Below are positions 54,745 through 62,914 of a stretch of DNA of 64,000 nucleotides, piece after piece. Position numbers and translations under genes: made by a program. Below the pieces are notes generated by a model. That model had not been told where the DNA came from. It was given only the letters and a program-made list of their open reading frames with translations, and searched no databases. The first letter of the stretch is position 1, and each line of letters opens with the position of its first letter. The DNA is from an uncultured Paracoccaceae bacterium (lineage in GTDB: Bacteria; Pseudomonadota; Alphaproteobacteria; Rhodobacterales; Rhodobacteraceae), in the NCBI GenBank assembly GCA_947488605.1, contig CANKZJ010000005.1:1-64000 (forward strand), read 5' to 3'.

Positions 54745-55500
54745 TTAGATCACTTTCGCATTGTCATTGAGGGCGATCTTACCGCCCTTGATCACCTTGG
54801 CATAGACGCCAAAATCTTGATGGTTCCAGCCATCCCGTAGTGCCGCAAGTGTGTCTATGTCGCGCTCGCCGGTTTGCGGGTTTGCCATCGTGTGTTTGCA
54901 GCGCTCGACCGGGGCGATGATCTCTAGCACAGCGTCACCGATTTGGACATGTCTGCCCAACCAATGAAGTTCTTCCCAAGGTGCGGTACCATCAAGCCAG
55001 ATGTTCCCGCGCCAGCGCTCTTTTTCGAGCGGTTTGCCAAGGCGCGCTGCAACCGCTTCATGGCTGGCCGCCGTCATTACGGATATGGTCGGATAGTCAG
55101 TGTCCGTCATGCCGCGATCCGGCGCTTTGACGATGCCAGTGGGACGCAATTTTTCGGGTGGGCATAGCGAGCTGACCCATTCCAGAAAGCGCGGCACATC
55201 CGCCGCATTGTCCGGGTCGAAACTGATCTCACCAATGGCATCGTGCCTCAGCGTCATCAGGCCAGAGACCTCGTCAAACTGCGCCCAGATACCCGCAAGG
55301 CTGGGTGTACTCGCGCCGATCATGAAGTTGCGGCAGCTTTCCCATTTGGGCGCATCATGGTCGAATTTAGACCGCTCATGTGTGATGGCCCAAGTGCGAT
55401 CCCAAGGCATGGTTTGTCCGGGCGAGAGCATCACTTGTGTTAGCGCTTCGCGGCCATGGCTTTTGATCGGATGCCGCCACAACGCGGCGACATTGACCAT
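54745..55500 (-). CDS. MOSC-domain protein
   Basis: 251 residues. MOSC_N beta-barrel start VNVAALWRHPIKSHG and a MOSC core with VERCKHTMANPQTGERDID, in which Cys is the likely sulfur carrier as in YcbX/YiiM-type molybdenum-cofactor-linked proteins. Probably oxidoreductase or sulfur-transfer role in N-hydroxylated compound reduction; not certain. The ATG abuts the yidC stop. Confidence 0.83.
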   Translation of the reverse strand: MVNVAALWRHPIKSHGREALTQVMLSPGQTMPWDRTWAITHERSKFDHDAPKWESCRNFMIGASTPSLAGIWAQFDEVSGLMTLRHDAIGEISFDPDNAADVPRFLEWVSSLCPPEKLRPTGIVKAPDRGMTDTDYPTISVMTAASHEAVAARLGKPLEKERWRGNIWLDGTAPWEELHWLGRHVQIGDAVLEIIAPVERCKHTMANPQTGERDIDTLAALRDGWNHQDFGVYAKVIKGGKIALNDNAKVI

Positions 55501-57321
55501 TTACTTGCCCTCTTTTTTATCAGGCTCTGCTGCTGTTTTCTTTTTGATGCTTGCTTTGATATTGCCGAACACATCCGGTTTGGCACCATGACTACGCATA
55601 ATCGCATACTGCTGGATGAATGTGATGATGTTGTTTGCGATCCAGTAAAGCACAAGACCAGACGCGAACGATCCGAGCATGAACATAAAGACCCACGGCA
55701 TCCACGCAAAGATCATCTGTTGCGTGGCATCTGTTGGGGCTGGGTTCAGTTTTTGCTGCAACCACATTGAAACGCCCAAGCAGATTGGCAGGATACCGAT
55801 AAAGATCAGTGCAAGGATCGAACCGGGCTCCGGGCTTGCGTAGGGAAGCAAACCAAACAGGTTGAACATTGATGACGGATCAGGTGCGCTAAGATCATCG
55901 ATCCAACCGATCCAAGGCGCGTGCCGCAGTTCGATCGTCACGAAGATCACTTTATAAAGCGAGAAGAAGATCGGGATCTGCAACAGGATCGGTAAACAAC
56001 CGGCAGCGGGGTTCACCTTGTTGTCCTTGTAAAGCTTCATCATGCCTTGCTGCATGGCCTGCTTGTCTTCGCCTGTTTTCTCTTTGAGCTTTTCCATCTC
56101 TGGCTGCAGCTCTTTCATCTTGGCCATCGACACATAGGACTTATAGGCCAGTGGCAGCACGATGATCTTCAAGATCACGGTCAGCATCAGGATCGACCAG
56201 CCCATGTTGCCGATAAAGATGTTGAGGTAATGCAGTAGCGCAAAGATCGGTTTGGTTAGGAAAAAGAACCAACCCCAGTCGATGCTATCAAGGAAGCCAC
56301 CAACGCCTTCGTCGTCTTCGTAGCGTTTGATCGCTTCCCATTCTTTGGCACCGGCAAACAAGCGTGTTGTCACGGTCGCAGTTTCGCCCGCACCAACAGT
56401 CTCGATTGGCATGACCGCTTCGGCCTGAAACAAGTCGCGGCTATCGAAGTACTTTGATGTGGAACGAAACGGCGTGTTTTGTTCGGGGATAAGCGTGGTC
56501 ATCCAATAGTGGTCAGTATAACCGATCCAGCCAGAGGTCGTGACATCCAAACGCTCGGCCTGTGTGCGTTCACGCGGGTCGACAGCGTATTCTGTGATGT
56601 CGTCATAGCCGGTTTCTTCCAGCTCGCCATCCGTCATCCGCACCATACCTTCGTGCAGAATAAAGAAGTTCTTGAGGTCTTCTGGCTCACCATGCCGCCG
56701 CAGCAGACCGTAGGGGCGTGCTGAAATCGTGGTGCTTGTCGCGTTTTCGACGCTTTGCGCGAAGGTGAACATAAAGGCGTCATCAACGGAAATCTCGGTG
56801 CGGAAAATCTGACCTGCGCCGTTGTCCCATGACAAAGTAACCGGAGAGCTTGTCGTCAGCGTATCGCCGCTTTCAAGCGCCCAAAGCGTGTCAGGCCCGG
56901 GTACAGCTGACGCGTCAACACCGTCGGTCGCGGTCCAACCAAAGGAGGCAAAGTACGCGCCGGGTTCGCCCACGGGCTTAAGTAAACGAACAATAGCTGC
57001 ATCTTCGTCAATGGTCTCGCGGTAGTTGGTCAGCGCAAGATCGTCGATCCGACCACCCAAGAGAGAGATAGACCCGCTGAACTCACCTGTTTCAATCGCA
57101 ACACGTGGCGCTTCTGCTGCGGGTTCCGCCGCCTCAGTGGGTGTTGTTGCTGCGGGGGCGACCGGGTCGGCCGCTGGCAACGTAGGATCCTCAGCTATCT
57201 GAGCTGCCTCGGTCGCCGGATCAATGGGAAGGTCCTCTGGTGGAAAGAGCGTCGTCCAAGCGACGATTACGGCAAAGCTAAGTACCGTCGCCATGATGAG
57301 GTTCTTATTCTGGTCGTCCAT
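55501..57321 (-). CDS. yidC: Membrane protein insertase YidC
   Basis: 606 residues from ATG 57321 (MDDQNKNLIMATVLSFAVIV). N-terminal helix, a Pro/Ala/Glu-rich linker (about 30-75), the large periplasmic P1 domain, then the five-helix insertase core: FFFLTKPIFALLHYLN, LAYKSYVSMAKMKELQPEM, MMKLYKDNKVNPAAGCLPIL and FMFMLGSFASGLVLYWIANN. Inserts membrane proteins alone or with Sec. The usual upstream rpmH and rnpA are not in the window. Basic tail KKKTAAEPDKKEGK. Confidence 0.97.
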   Translation of the reverse strand: MDDQNKNLIMATVLSFAVIVAWTTLFPPEDLPIDPATEAAQIAEDPTLPAADPVAPAATTPTEAAEPAAEAPRVAIETGEFSGSISLLGGRIDDLALTNYRETIDEDAAIVRLLKPVGEPGAYFASFGWTATDGVDASAVPGPDTLWALESGDTLTTSSPVTLSWDNGAGQIFRTEISVDDAFMFTFAQSVENATSTTISARPYGLLRRHGEPEDLKNFFILHEGMVRMTDGELEETGYDDITEYAVDPRERTQAERLDVTTSGWIGYTDHYWMTTLIPEQNTPFRSTSKYFDSRDLFQAEAVMPIETVGAGETATVTTRLFAGAKEWEAIKRYEDDEGVGGFLDSIDWGWFFFLTKPIFALLHYLNIFIGNMGWSILMLTVILKIIVLPLAYKSYVSMAKMKELQPEMEKLKEKTGEDKQAMQQGMMKLYKDNKVNPAAGCLPILLQIPIFFSLYKVIFVTIELRHAPWIGWIDDLSAPDPSSMFNLFGLLPYASPEPGSILALIFIGILPICLGVSMWLQQKLNPAPTDATQQMIFAWMPWVFMFMLGSFASGLVLYWIANNIITFIQQYAIMRSHGAKPDVFGNIKASIKKKTAAEPDKKEGK

Positions 57322-57490
57322 CTGAAAAACACCCACATTCCTTAGAAAAGTCTGGTGGTTGTTCAACCTGTCAGGGGCCGAAAGGTCAAGCTGTTTTAGG
57401 GGGTTTTAGACGCTTTGAAGCAGATGTGAGCTACTAGATGATCCCTGCTTGTCGTTGCGGCAATCAAATGGAGCGGAGAAGAGGCGTATT

Positions 57491-57661
57491 TCAGGCCTCT
57501 TTAGACTCGAGGAATCGCTTGCGGGTTCCTTGAAAGACAGCTGCGAGACGCGGATCATTCGCTGTAAGCTTTGCAATCATTTCCGAGAAAGTGGCATCGT
57601 CTTGCCCAAAGAAGGCTTGAGCGGCATCACTAGGAGACATGGATTCATTAATATTCTTCAT
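57491..57661 (-). CDS. Small 56-residue protein upstream of yidC
   Basis: An ORF of 57 codons from ATG 57661 with GAAAGG nine bases before it. It encodes an alpha-helical-looking protein: SPSDAAQAFFGQDDATFSE, MIAKLTANDPRLAAVFQG, TRKRFLESKEA. Codon use and composition are coding-like, with no repeats or hydrophobic stretch. A hairpin (AGAGGC/GCCTCT) overlaps its stop. An inverted repeat AGATGCT-N9-AGCATCT (57687-57709) just upstream could be an operator. Not recognised. Confidence 0.5.
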   Translation of the reverse strand: MKNINESMSPSDAAQAFFGQDDATFSEMIAKLTANDPRLAAVFQGTRKRFLESKEA

Positions 57662-57686
57662 ACGCGTTTACCTTTCACACTACCGT

Positions 57687-57709
57687 AGATGCTGAATAAT
57701 GAAGCATCT
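57687..57709. promoter_or_regulatory. Inverted repeat upstream of the 56-residue ORF
   Basis: AGATGCT (57687-57693) and AGCATCT (57703-57709), perfect 7-bp arms with a nine-base AT-rich spacer, 26 bases before the ATG on the minus strand. Candidate operator or leader hairpin. Confidence 0.35.
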
Positions 57710-57918
57710 GGGTGAAATTGCGGCCAAACATTGGCTGAAAATTGAGATTGGATAAAATGCAAAGCATTCTCAAAAATCGGCGCTGTGGGGCCTTATCCCA
57801 CCTTTTGACGTGGTCACCAATACAAAAATCGCGGTGAACCCCGGCCCGCGACATTGAAGCCGCACCCTTGTTAAAGTGCAAGCTTCATTCTCAATGATGG
57901 TTAGCAAAGTGATAATGA

Positions 57919-59220
57919 CTACAGTTTATCTCGGAAACTGTACCAGAGCATTGCGAGAATCAGTAGCGGCGACCGCAATGCCGGACCTCCGGGGAAAGGT
58001 ATCGTTGGGACGTTGGCCATCACGTCGAAACGTTCCGCCTGTCCGGCGATGGCTTCAGCCGCTATTTGCCCCGACAGTGTACCCATCGCGACACCCGATC
58101 CAGAGAAGCCTGATAGCGATAAGATATTCGCGCTGATCCGCTCGTAGTGTGGCATTCGGTTCATCGTAATCCCAAGGGTGCCACCCCAGGCATGATCAAT
58201 CTTGATGTCCTTCAACTGCGGAAAAATCTCGATCAGTGGTTTGCGGACCGCTGTGGCGATATCTTTTGGGAACTTATAGCGGTAGGTTTCCGTGCCGCCG
58301 AAAAGCAGCCGATGGTCGTCCGAGAACCTGAAATAATTTACGACAAACTTGCTATCAGCAACTGCGTGATTGTTGCGGATGATCTTTTCTTGCTCCGCAG
58401 GATCCATAGGGGCCGTCGAGACCACAAAGTTATTGATCGGCATAACGCGCTGGGCTACATGTGGTTGAATTTTCCCAAGATAGCCGTTGCACCCAAGGAC
58501 AACGAAGCTGGCCTTTACGGTTGCGTTCGCGGTGGTCACCGTCGCAGAATCACCTTCTGCAATTCCCGTGACTTTGGATTGCTCAAAGATGCGCGCGCCT
58601 GCGTTTGTTGCCAGACGTGCGAGACCAAAGACCAATTCAAGCGGGTTGACGTGGCCCGATCCCATATCAAGCGTGCCACCGTGATAAGCCGGTGAATTCA
58701 CAAGGTGCTTGCATTCGTCCGGCTCTAAGACCCGTACTTTGTCATAGCCGTATTTGTCGGCCATGTGTGCGACGTATCCATAGTGTTCTTGGTGGTATCT
58801 CTTGCGATGGGCCGTATGAATAATTCCGTCGTGAAAATCCGTGCGGACCTCAGGTTTTTGGCAAAGATCACGTACCAAATCGACAGCTTGTGCACCAATA
58901 TTCCACAATTGCCGGGCATGATCATCACCAAGCATCCCTTCGAGTTCTTCTTGATCGCGACGCTGGCCCATACTGACCTGACCGCCATTGCGGCCCGATG
59001 CGCCGAACCCCACGCGTTGTGCGTCAAGAACCACCACCTTATAGCCGCGCTGGGCAAGATGATACGCCGTCGAAAGCCCTGTGAATCCGGCCCCGACGAC
59101 ACAAACGTCACAGGCGATATCACCCTTTGCCGCAGGAAACCGATCAAGGTGTTCGGCCGTCGCAGCGTAATACGAAGGCGGGTATTCGCCATCCTTATCG
59201 TTGATGTTTAGAAGATCCAT
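57919..59220 (-). CDS. puuB: FAD-dependent gamma-glutamylputrescine oxidase-like enzyme
   Basis: 433 residues of the DAO fold. FAD-binding VCVVGAGFTGLSTAYHLAQRG, GASGRNGGQVSMGQ, and C-terminal LSGFSGSGVAMGTLSGQ. The operon partners (gamma-glutamylputrescine synthetase and aminotransferase) support PuuB, which oxidises gamma-glutamylputrescine. Last gene of the operon, directly after spuC. Confidence 0.85.
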   Translation of the reverse strand: MDLLNINDKDGEYPPSYYAATAEHLDRFPAAKGDIACDVCVVGAGFTGLSTAYHLAQRGYKVVVLDAQRVGFGASGRNGGQVSMGQRRDQEELEGMLGDDHARQLWNIGAQAVDLVRDLCQKPEVRTDFHDGIIHTAHRKRYHQEHYGYVAHMADKYGYDKVRVLEPDECKHLVNSPAYHGGTLDMGSGHVNPLELVFGLARLATNAGARIFEQSKVTGIAEGDSATVTTANATVKASFVVLGCNGYLGKIQPHVAQRVMPINNFVVSTAPMDPAEQEKIIRNNHAVADSKFVVNYFRFSDDHRLLFGGTETYRYKFPKDIATAVRKPLIEIFPQLKDIKIDHAWGGTLGITMNRMPHYERISANILSLSGFSGSGVAMGTLSGQIAAEAIAGQAERFDVMANVPTIPFPGGPALRSPLLILAMLWYSFRDKL

Positions 59221-60615
59221 CTAGCCCGCCTTGAGCAGATCATCGACCTTAAGTTTTTCGTAGCATTCATCAAGTGATTTACGTGCCCGCGCGATCAAAA
59301 TGTCGATCTCATCGCACGTCATCGACAAAGGCGGCGAGATGATCATGCGATCACCTACGCTGCGCATAATGATGTTGTTGGCAAAGCATCGGTCACGGCA
59401 GATGTAGCCCACTGTTCCGGCATCAGCCGCAAATACAGCGCGGCTCGCTTTCTCAGGGGTCAATGCAATCGAGGCCATCATGCCAACGATCTTGGCCTCA
59501 CCCACCAGCGGATGATCGGCCAAGGCTTCCCATTTTTCACGCAGGTAGGGTGCAGTTACCTCGCGCACATTATCGACGATGCCTTCTTCTTCGAGGATCC
59601 GCAGGTTTTCGAGTGCGACAGCACAGGCAACCGGGTGGCCGGAGTAGGTGTAACCGTGGTTGAATTCTGTCTCGCGCAAGACGTCGGCAACACCATCAGA
59701 GATGATCGATGCGCCGATGGGAATGTAGCCAGAGCTCAGGCCTTTGGCGACGGTCATGATATCGGGTTCAATGCCGACAGTTTGCGAGCCGAACCAATTG
59801 CCGGTCCGACCAAAACCGCAGATGACCTCGTCTGCGATCAACAAAATGCCGTATTTTTTGACGATACGCTGGATTTCAGGCCAGTAAGTTTCCGGTGGGA
59901 CGATGACGCCGCCTGCACCTTGAATGGGTTCAGCGATGAATGCGCCGACTTTTTCTGGACCAATCTCTTTGATCCTTTCTTCCAGCTGCCGCGCGCGTTC
60001 CAGACCGAATTCCGCAGGCGTCATATCGCCGCCTTCGGCCCACCAATGTGGTTGATCGATGAATTCAATGCCGGGAATGGGCAGACTGCCTTGGCCGTGC
60101 ATACCCTTCATGCCGCCCAAAGACGTGCCACCAATCGTAGAGCCATGATAGGCATTCCAACGCGAAATGATCACGTCGCGTTCCGGCTGGCCTTTCTCGG
60201 CCCAATAGGTGCGCACAAGGCGGATGTTTGTGTCGTTTGCGTCTGATCCACCACTGGCAAAGAACACATGGTTCAGGTCGCCGGGGGCAAGCTCAGCCAG
60301 CTTTTTCGCCAACATCAAGGCGGGGACATGTGTCGTTTGAAAGAAGGTGTTGTAATAGGGCAATTCCTTCATCTGGCGGGCGGCGGCCTCTGCCAGTTCA
60401 TCACGGCCATAACCGATGTTGACGCACCAAAGCCCCGCCATACCGTCGATGATTTCTTCGCCATCGCTGTCTTTCAGCCAGACGCCCTTGGCGGATGTGA
60501 TGACGCGCGCGCCTTTGGCCGCCAAGCCATTTGCGTGGGTGAATGGATGCAAGTGGTGCGCCGCGTCCAATGCTTGTAGTTCATCGGTCGGGGGGTAATT
60601 GGCAAGTACGTTCAT
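59221..60615 (-). CDS. spuC: Class III aminotransferase, putrescine/polyamine type
   Basis: 464 residues. PLP-dependent fold I: GLWCVNIGYGRDELAEA, PYYNTFFQTTHVPA, IADEVICGFGRTGNWFG (Asp for pyridine N) and the Schiff-base Lys in TVAKGLSSGYIPIGA. Homologous to SpuC, putrescine-pyruvate aminotransferase. In this operon two putrescine routes, transamination and gamma-glutamylation, sit side by side. Confidence 0.87.
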   Translation of the reverse strand: MNVLANYPPTDELQALDAAHHLHPFTHANGLAAKGARVITSAKGVWLKDSDGEEIIDGMAGLWCVNIGYGRDELAEAAARQMKELPYYNTFFQTTHVPALMLAKKLAELAPGDLNHVFFASGGSDANDTNIRLVRTYWAEKGQPERDVIISRWNAYHGSTIGGTSLGGMKGMHGQGSLPIPGIEFIDQPHWWAEGGDMTPAEFGLERARQLEERIKEIGPEKVGAFIAEPIQGAGGVIVPPETYWPEIQRIVKKYGILLIADEVICGFGRTGNWFGSQTVGIEPDIMTVAKGLSSGYIPIGASIISDGVADVLRETEFNHGYTYSGHPVACAVALENLRILEEEGIVDNVREVTAPYLREKWEALADHPLVGEAKIVGMMASIALTPEKASRAVFAADAGTVGYICRDRCFANNIIMRSVGDRMIISPPLSMTCDEIDILIARARKSLDECYEKLKVDDLLKAG

Positions 60616-60627
60616 GATGACCTCTGA

Positions 60628-62004
60628 TTAAACATTCAAAAGAAGGTGACGGCGTTCCCAAGGCGAGATTTCGCGCTGGTATTCTTCGTTTTCGGCTTGC
60701 TTGATTTGCTCGTAGAGACTGCAAAATTCTTCGCCAAGAAAGGCTCGAATTTCGGTTGCTTCCTCGAAGTATTCAAGCGCCTCACGCAGGCTGGCTGGCA
60801 ACGGCACATCGGCTTCCCATACCTCTTTGGTGGCCTCAGCGCGGGGCTCAATCTTGTTCAACATCCCCAAGTAGCCACACGCCAAGGATGCTGCGATGGC
60901 AATGTATGGATTGCAGTCCATCCCAATGACACGGTTTTCCAATCGCCGCGCCGCAGGGTCAGAGTGGGGAACACGCAGCCCGGTGGTTCGGTTATCGGTG
61001 GCCCATTCCAGATTGGCGGGCGCGCTTTGCCCGTCGACTGTGATGCGACGGTAGGAATTCACGTAAGGCGCCAGCAAAGGGATGATCTGCATCAGGTACT
61101 TTTGTGACCCGCCGATGAACCAGCGAAACAAATCGGTCGCTGATCCGTCCGGTGCAGAGAAGATATTTTGCCCTGTCTCAATATCGATGATGCTTTGGTG
61201 CACATGCATCGCACTGCCGGGTTCATCGCGTTTTGGTTTTGCCATGAATGTCGCAAAGACGTTGTTCTTGAGCGCGGCCTCGCGAATGGTGCGTTTAAAG
61301 TAGAAAACCTGATCCGCCAGATGCAGAGGGTCGCCATGCATCAGATTAATCTCGATCTGGCCTGCGCCGCCCTCTTGAATAAGCGTGTCGATAGCCAGCC
61401 CTTGGTGTTCGGCATAATCGTAGATCGTATCAATGACGGGCCCGTACTCATCCACGGCAACCATCGAATAGACCTGACGACTTGGCACCTTGCGGCCCGT
61501 GCGTCCGACGGGGGTTTCAATCGGGTCGTTGGGGTCGAGATTCGGCGTTGTCAGATAAAACTCAAGCTCGGGTGCGATGACCGGTTTCCACCCTTTGGCG
61601 GCGTATGCCTTCAGGACGTTCTGCAAAATCGTGCGCGGGGCAATCGCTAGAGGTGAGCCATCGCGGTTGAACATATCGCAGATCACCTGAAGAGAAACGT
61701 CATCAGCCCAGGGGATTGCGCAGGCGGTATTCATATCGGCTTTCAGAACCACATCTTTTTCAAGCCACTGATTTTCGATGTCCATATCAACGTATTCGCC
61801 AGAAATCGTCTGATAAAAGAGTGAAATGGGCAGTGCCATCTCAAGGTCTGGCTTGAATTTTATCGTCGGCATCGTCTTACCACGCGACGTGCCAACCAGA
61901 TCGGGTACGATGCATTCGACACCATCGATCTTTTGCCCTTCGGCATAGGCCATGAATTCGTCTGATAGACTGTTCTGCCAGCTTTGGTTGTTTCCTGACG
62001 ACAT
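60628..62004 (-). CDS. puuA: Gamma-glutamylputrescine synthetase (glutamine synthetase family)
   Basis: 458 residues from ATG 62004, preceded by GAGGAGG at five bases; an upstream 10-residue extension is not needed. Glutamine-synthetase fold: WKPVIAPELEFYL (metal Glu), GAGQIEINLMHGDPLHLAD, FMAKPKRDEPGSAMHVHQS, DNRTTGLRVPHSDPAARRLENRVIGMD (shown in part: TTGLRVPHSDPAARRLENR). Attaches glutamate to putrescine. First gene of puuA-spuC-puuB. Confidence 0.87.
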   Translation of the reverse strand: MSSGNNQSWQNSLSDEFMAYAEGQKIDGVECIVPDLVGTSRGKTMPTIKFKPDLEMALPISLFYQTISGEYVDMDIENQWLEKDVVLKADMNTACAIPWADDVSLQVICDMFNRDGSPLAIAPRTILQNVLKAYAAKGWKPVIAPELEFYLTTPNLDPNDPIETPVGRTGRKVPSRQVYSMVAVDEYGPVIDTIYDYAEHQGLAIDTLIQEGGAGQIEINLMHGDPLHLADQVFYFKRTIREAALKNNVFATFMAKPKRDEPGSAMHVHQSIIDIETGQNIFSAPDGSATDLFRWFIGGSQKYLMQIIPLLAPYVNSYRRITVDGQSAPANLEWATDNRTTGLRVPHSDPAARRLENRVIGMDCNPYIAIAASLACGYLGMLNKIEPRAEATKEVWEADVPLPASLREALEYFEEATEIRAFLGEEFCSLYEQIKQAENEEYQREISPWERRHLLLNV

Positions 62005-62053
62005 GAATGCCTCCTCGGCGCGACTTTGGTTCAAAATAGCCGTATTTCAATAA

Positions 62054-62063
62054 TTTGATCAAA
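62054..62063. promoter_or_regulatory. Candidate GntR operator before puuA
   Basis: Perfect 10-base palindrome TTTGATCAAA, 50 bases upstream of the puuA start, identical to the copy at 62867-62876. Confidence 0.5.
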
Positions 62064-62120
62064 AGTTATCTGATAGTCAATTGCTGCAATGACGACCTGT
62101 CGCAGGAATCTTCGTTTTGC

Positions 62121-62771
62121 CTAATCGGCGGACGTTTGGCGGACGAAATCCATTCCTTGGCGAATATCTTGTGCAATTGCTTCTTTGGTTTTTTGCGGGT
62201 CATTGGCCCACAAGGCTTCTGTCGCTTTGCGATGATGATCGACAAGATTTGCCGTGCCATAGCGACCGCAAACAACCCGAAGCGATGGGCCAATGCGCAG
62301 CCACAAAGTTTCGGCAATGCGGTGCAATATTTGTGCATCGGCGAGGCCGTATAGATAGAAATGAAAATGATAGTTGGCCTCAAGATAGCCGCGGATGTCG
62401 CCTACTTTTATTGCTTCATCCACAAGCGCATCAAGCCGTTCAAGCTCTTTAATATCATGAGGTTTGCAGCGCTTGGCGGCCGCTTCTGCCAGCGCAGGTT
62501 CCACGGTAAGCCGGACTAGTTCTATCTGCTCAAGGCGGTGCGCTGTCATGTCAGGCACTTCGATGCGTCGGTTCTCGCGGCTGACCAAAGCGCCAGCTGC
62601 TGTTAGTCGCCTGATGGCCTCACGTGCGGGTGTGACCCCGGTCCCTATTGCTTGGGCAAGGCCATGGATGGTCACAGGTTGGCCGGGAACGACCTCGCCA
62701 AAGAGAATCATATCTCTGACTCGCAGGTAGATCGTTTCGTGTTCCGGCTTTTTAGTGACCAACTGGTTCAT
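62121..62771 (-). CDS. GntR-family regulator with FCD domain
   Basis: 216 residues. N-terminal winged helix (ETIYLRVRDMILFGEVVPGQPV, quoted in part YLRVRDMILFGEVVPGQPV, and GVTPAREAIRRLTAAGAL); C-terminal FCD effector domain with metal-binding His likely in YHFHFYLYG and VDHHRKATEAL. It lies between the puuA operon (same strand) and a divergent potF-like gene; both flanks carry TTTGATCAAA. It likely represses or tunes putrescine uptake and use, with a polyamine or a catabolite as ligand. The effector is a guess. Confidence 0.87.
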   Translation of the reverse strand: MNQLVTKKPEHETIYLRVRDMILFGEVVPGQPVTIHGLAQAIGTGVTPAREAIRRLTAAGALVSRENRRIEVPDMTAHRLEQIELVRLTVEPALAEAAAKRCKPHDIKELERLDALVDEAIKVGDIRGYLEANYHFHFYLYGLADAQILHRIAETLWLRIGPSLRVVCGRYGTANLVDHHRKATEALWANDPQKTKEAIAQDIRQGMDFVRQTSAD

Positions 62772-62866
62772 CGTTTTGCCTTCCTGACGGGCACTTTAGA
62801 TTCCATATAGCCCACCGGTTGTCAAAACCTATCAAATTTATACAACAGGATTGCAAACGCACAAGA

Positions 62867-62876
62867 TTTGATCAAA
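62867..62876. promoter_or_regulatory. Candidate GntR operator in the potF/GntR divergent region
   Basis: TTTGATCAAA again, 38 bases before the potF-like ATG and 95 bases from the regulator start. A related half, CTATCAAATTTAT, lies at 62829-62841. Confidence 0.5.
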
Positions 62877-62914
62877 GCTAGTGCAAATGTCAAAAAATCC
62901 CCACGGAGGTTTCA

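Noticed and set aside
57675..57881. 68-codon minus-strand frame upstream of the small ORF
   Set aside because: Arg/His/Met-rich, overlaps the inverted repeat, and has no ribosome-binding site; less convincing than the 56-residue frame beside it.
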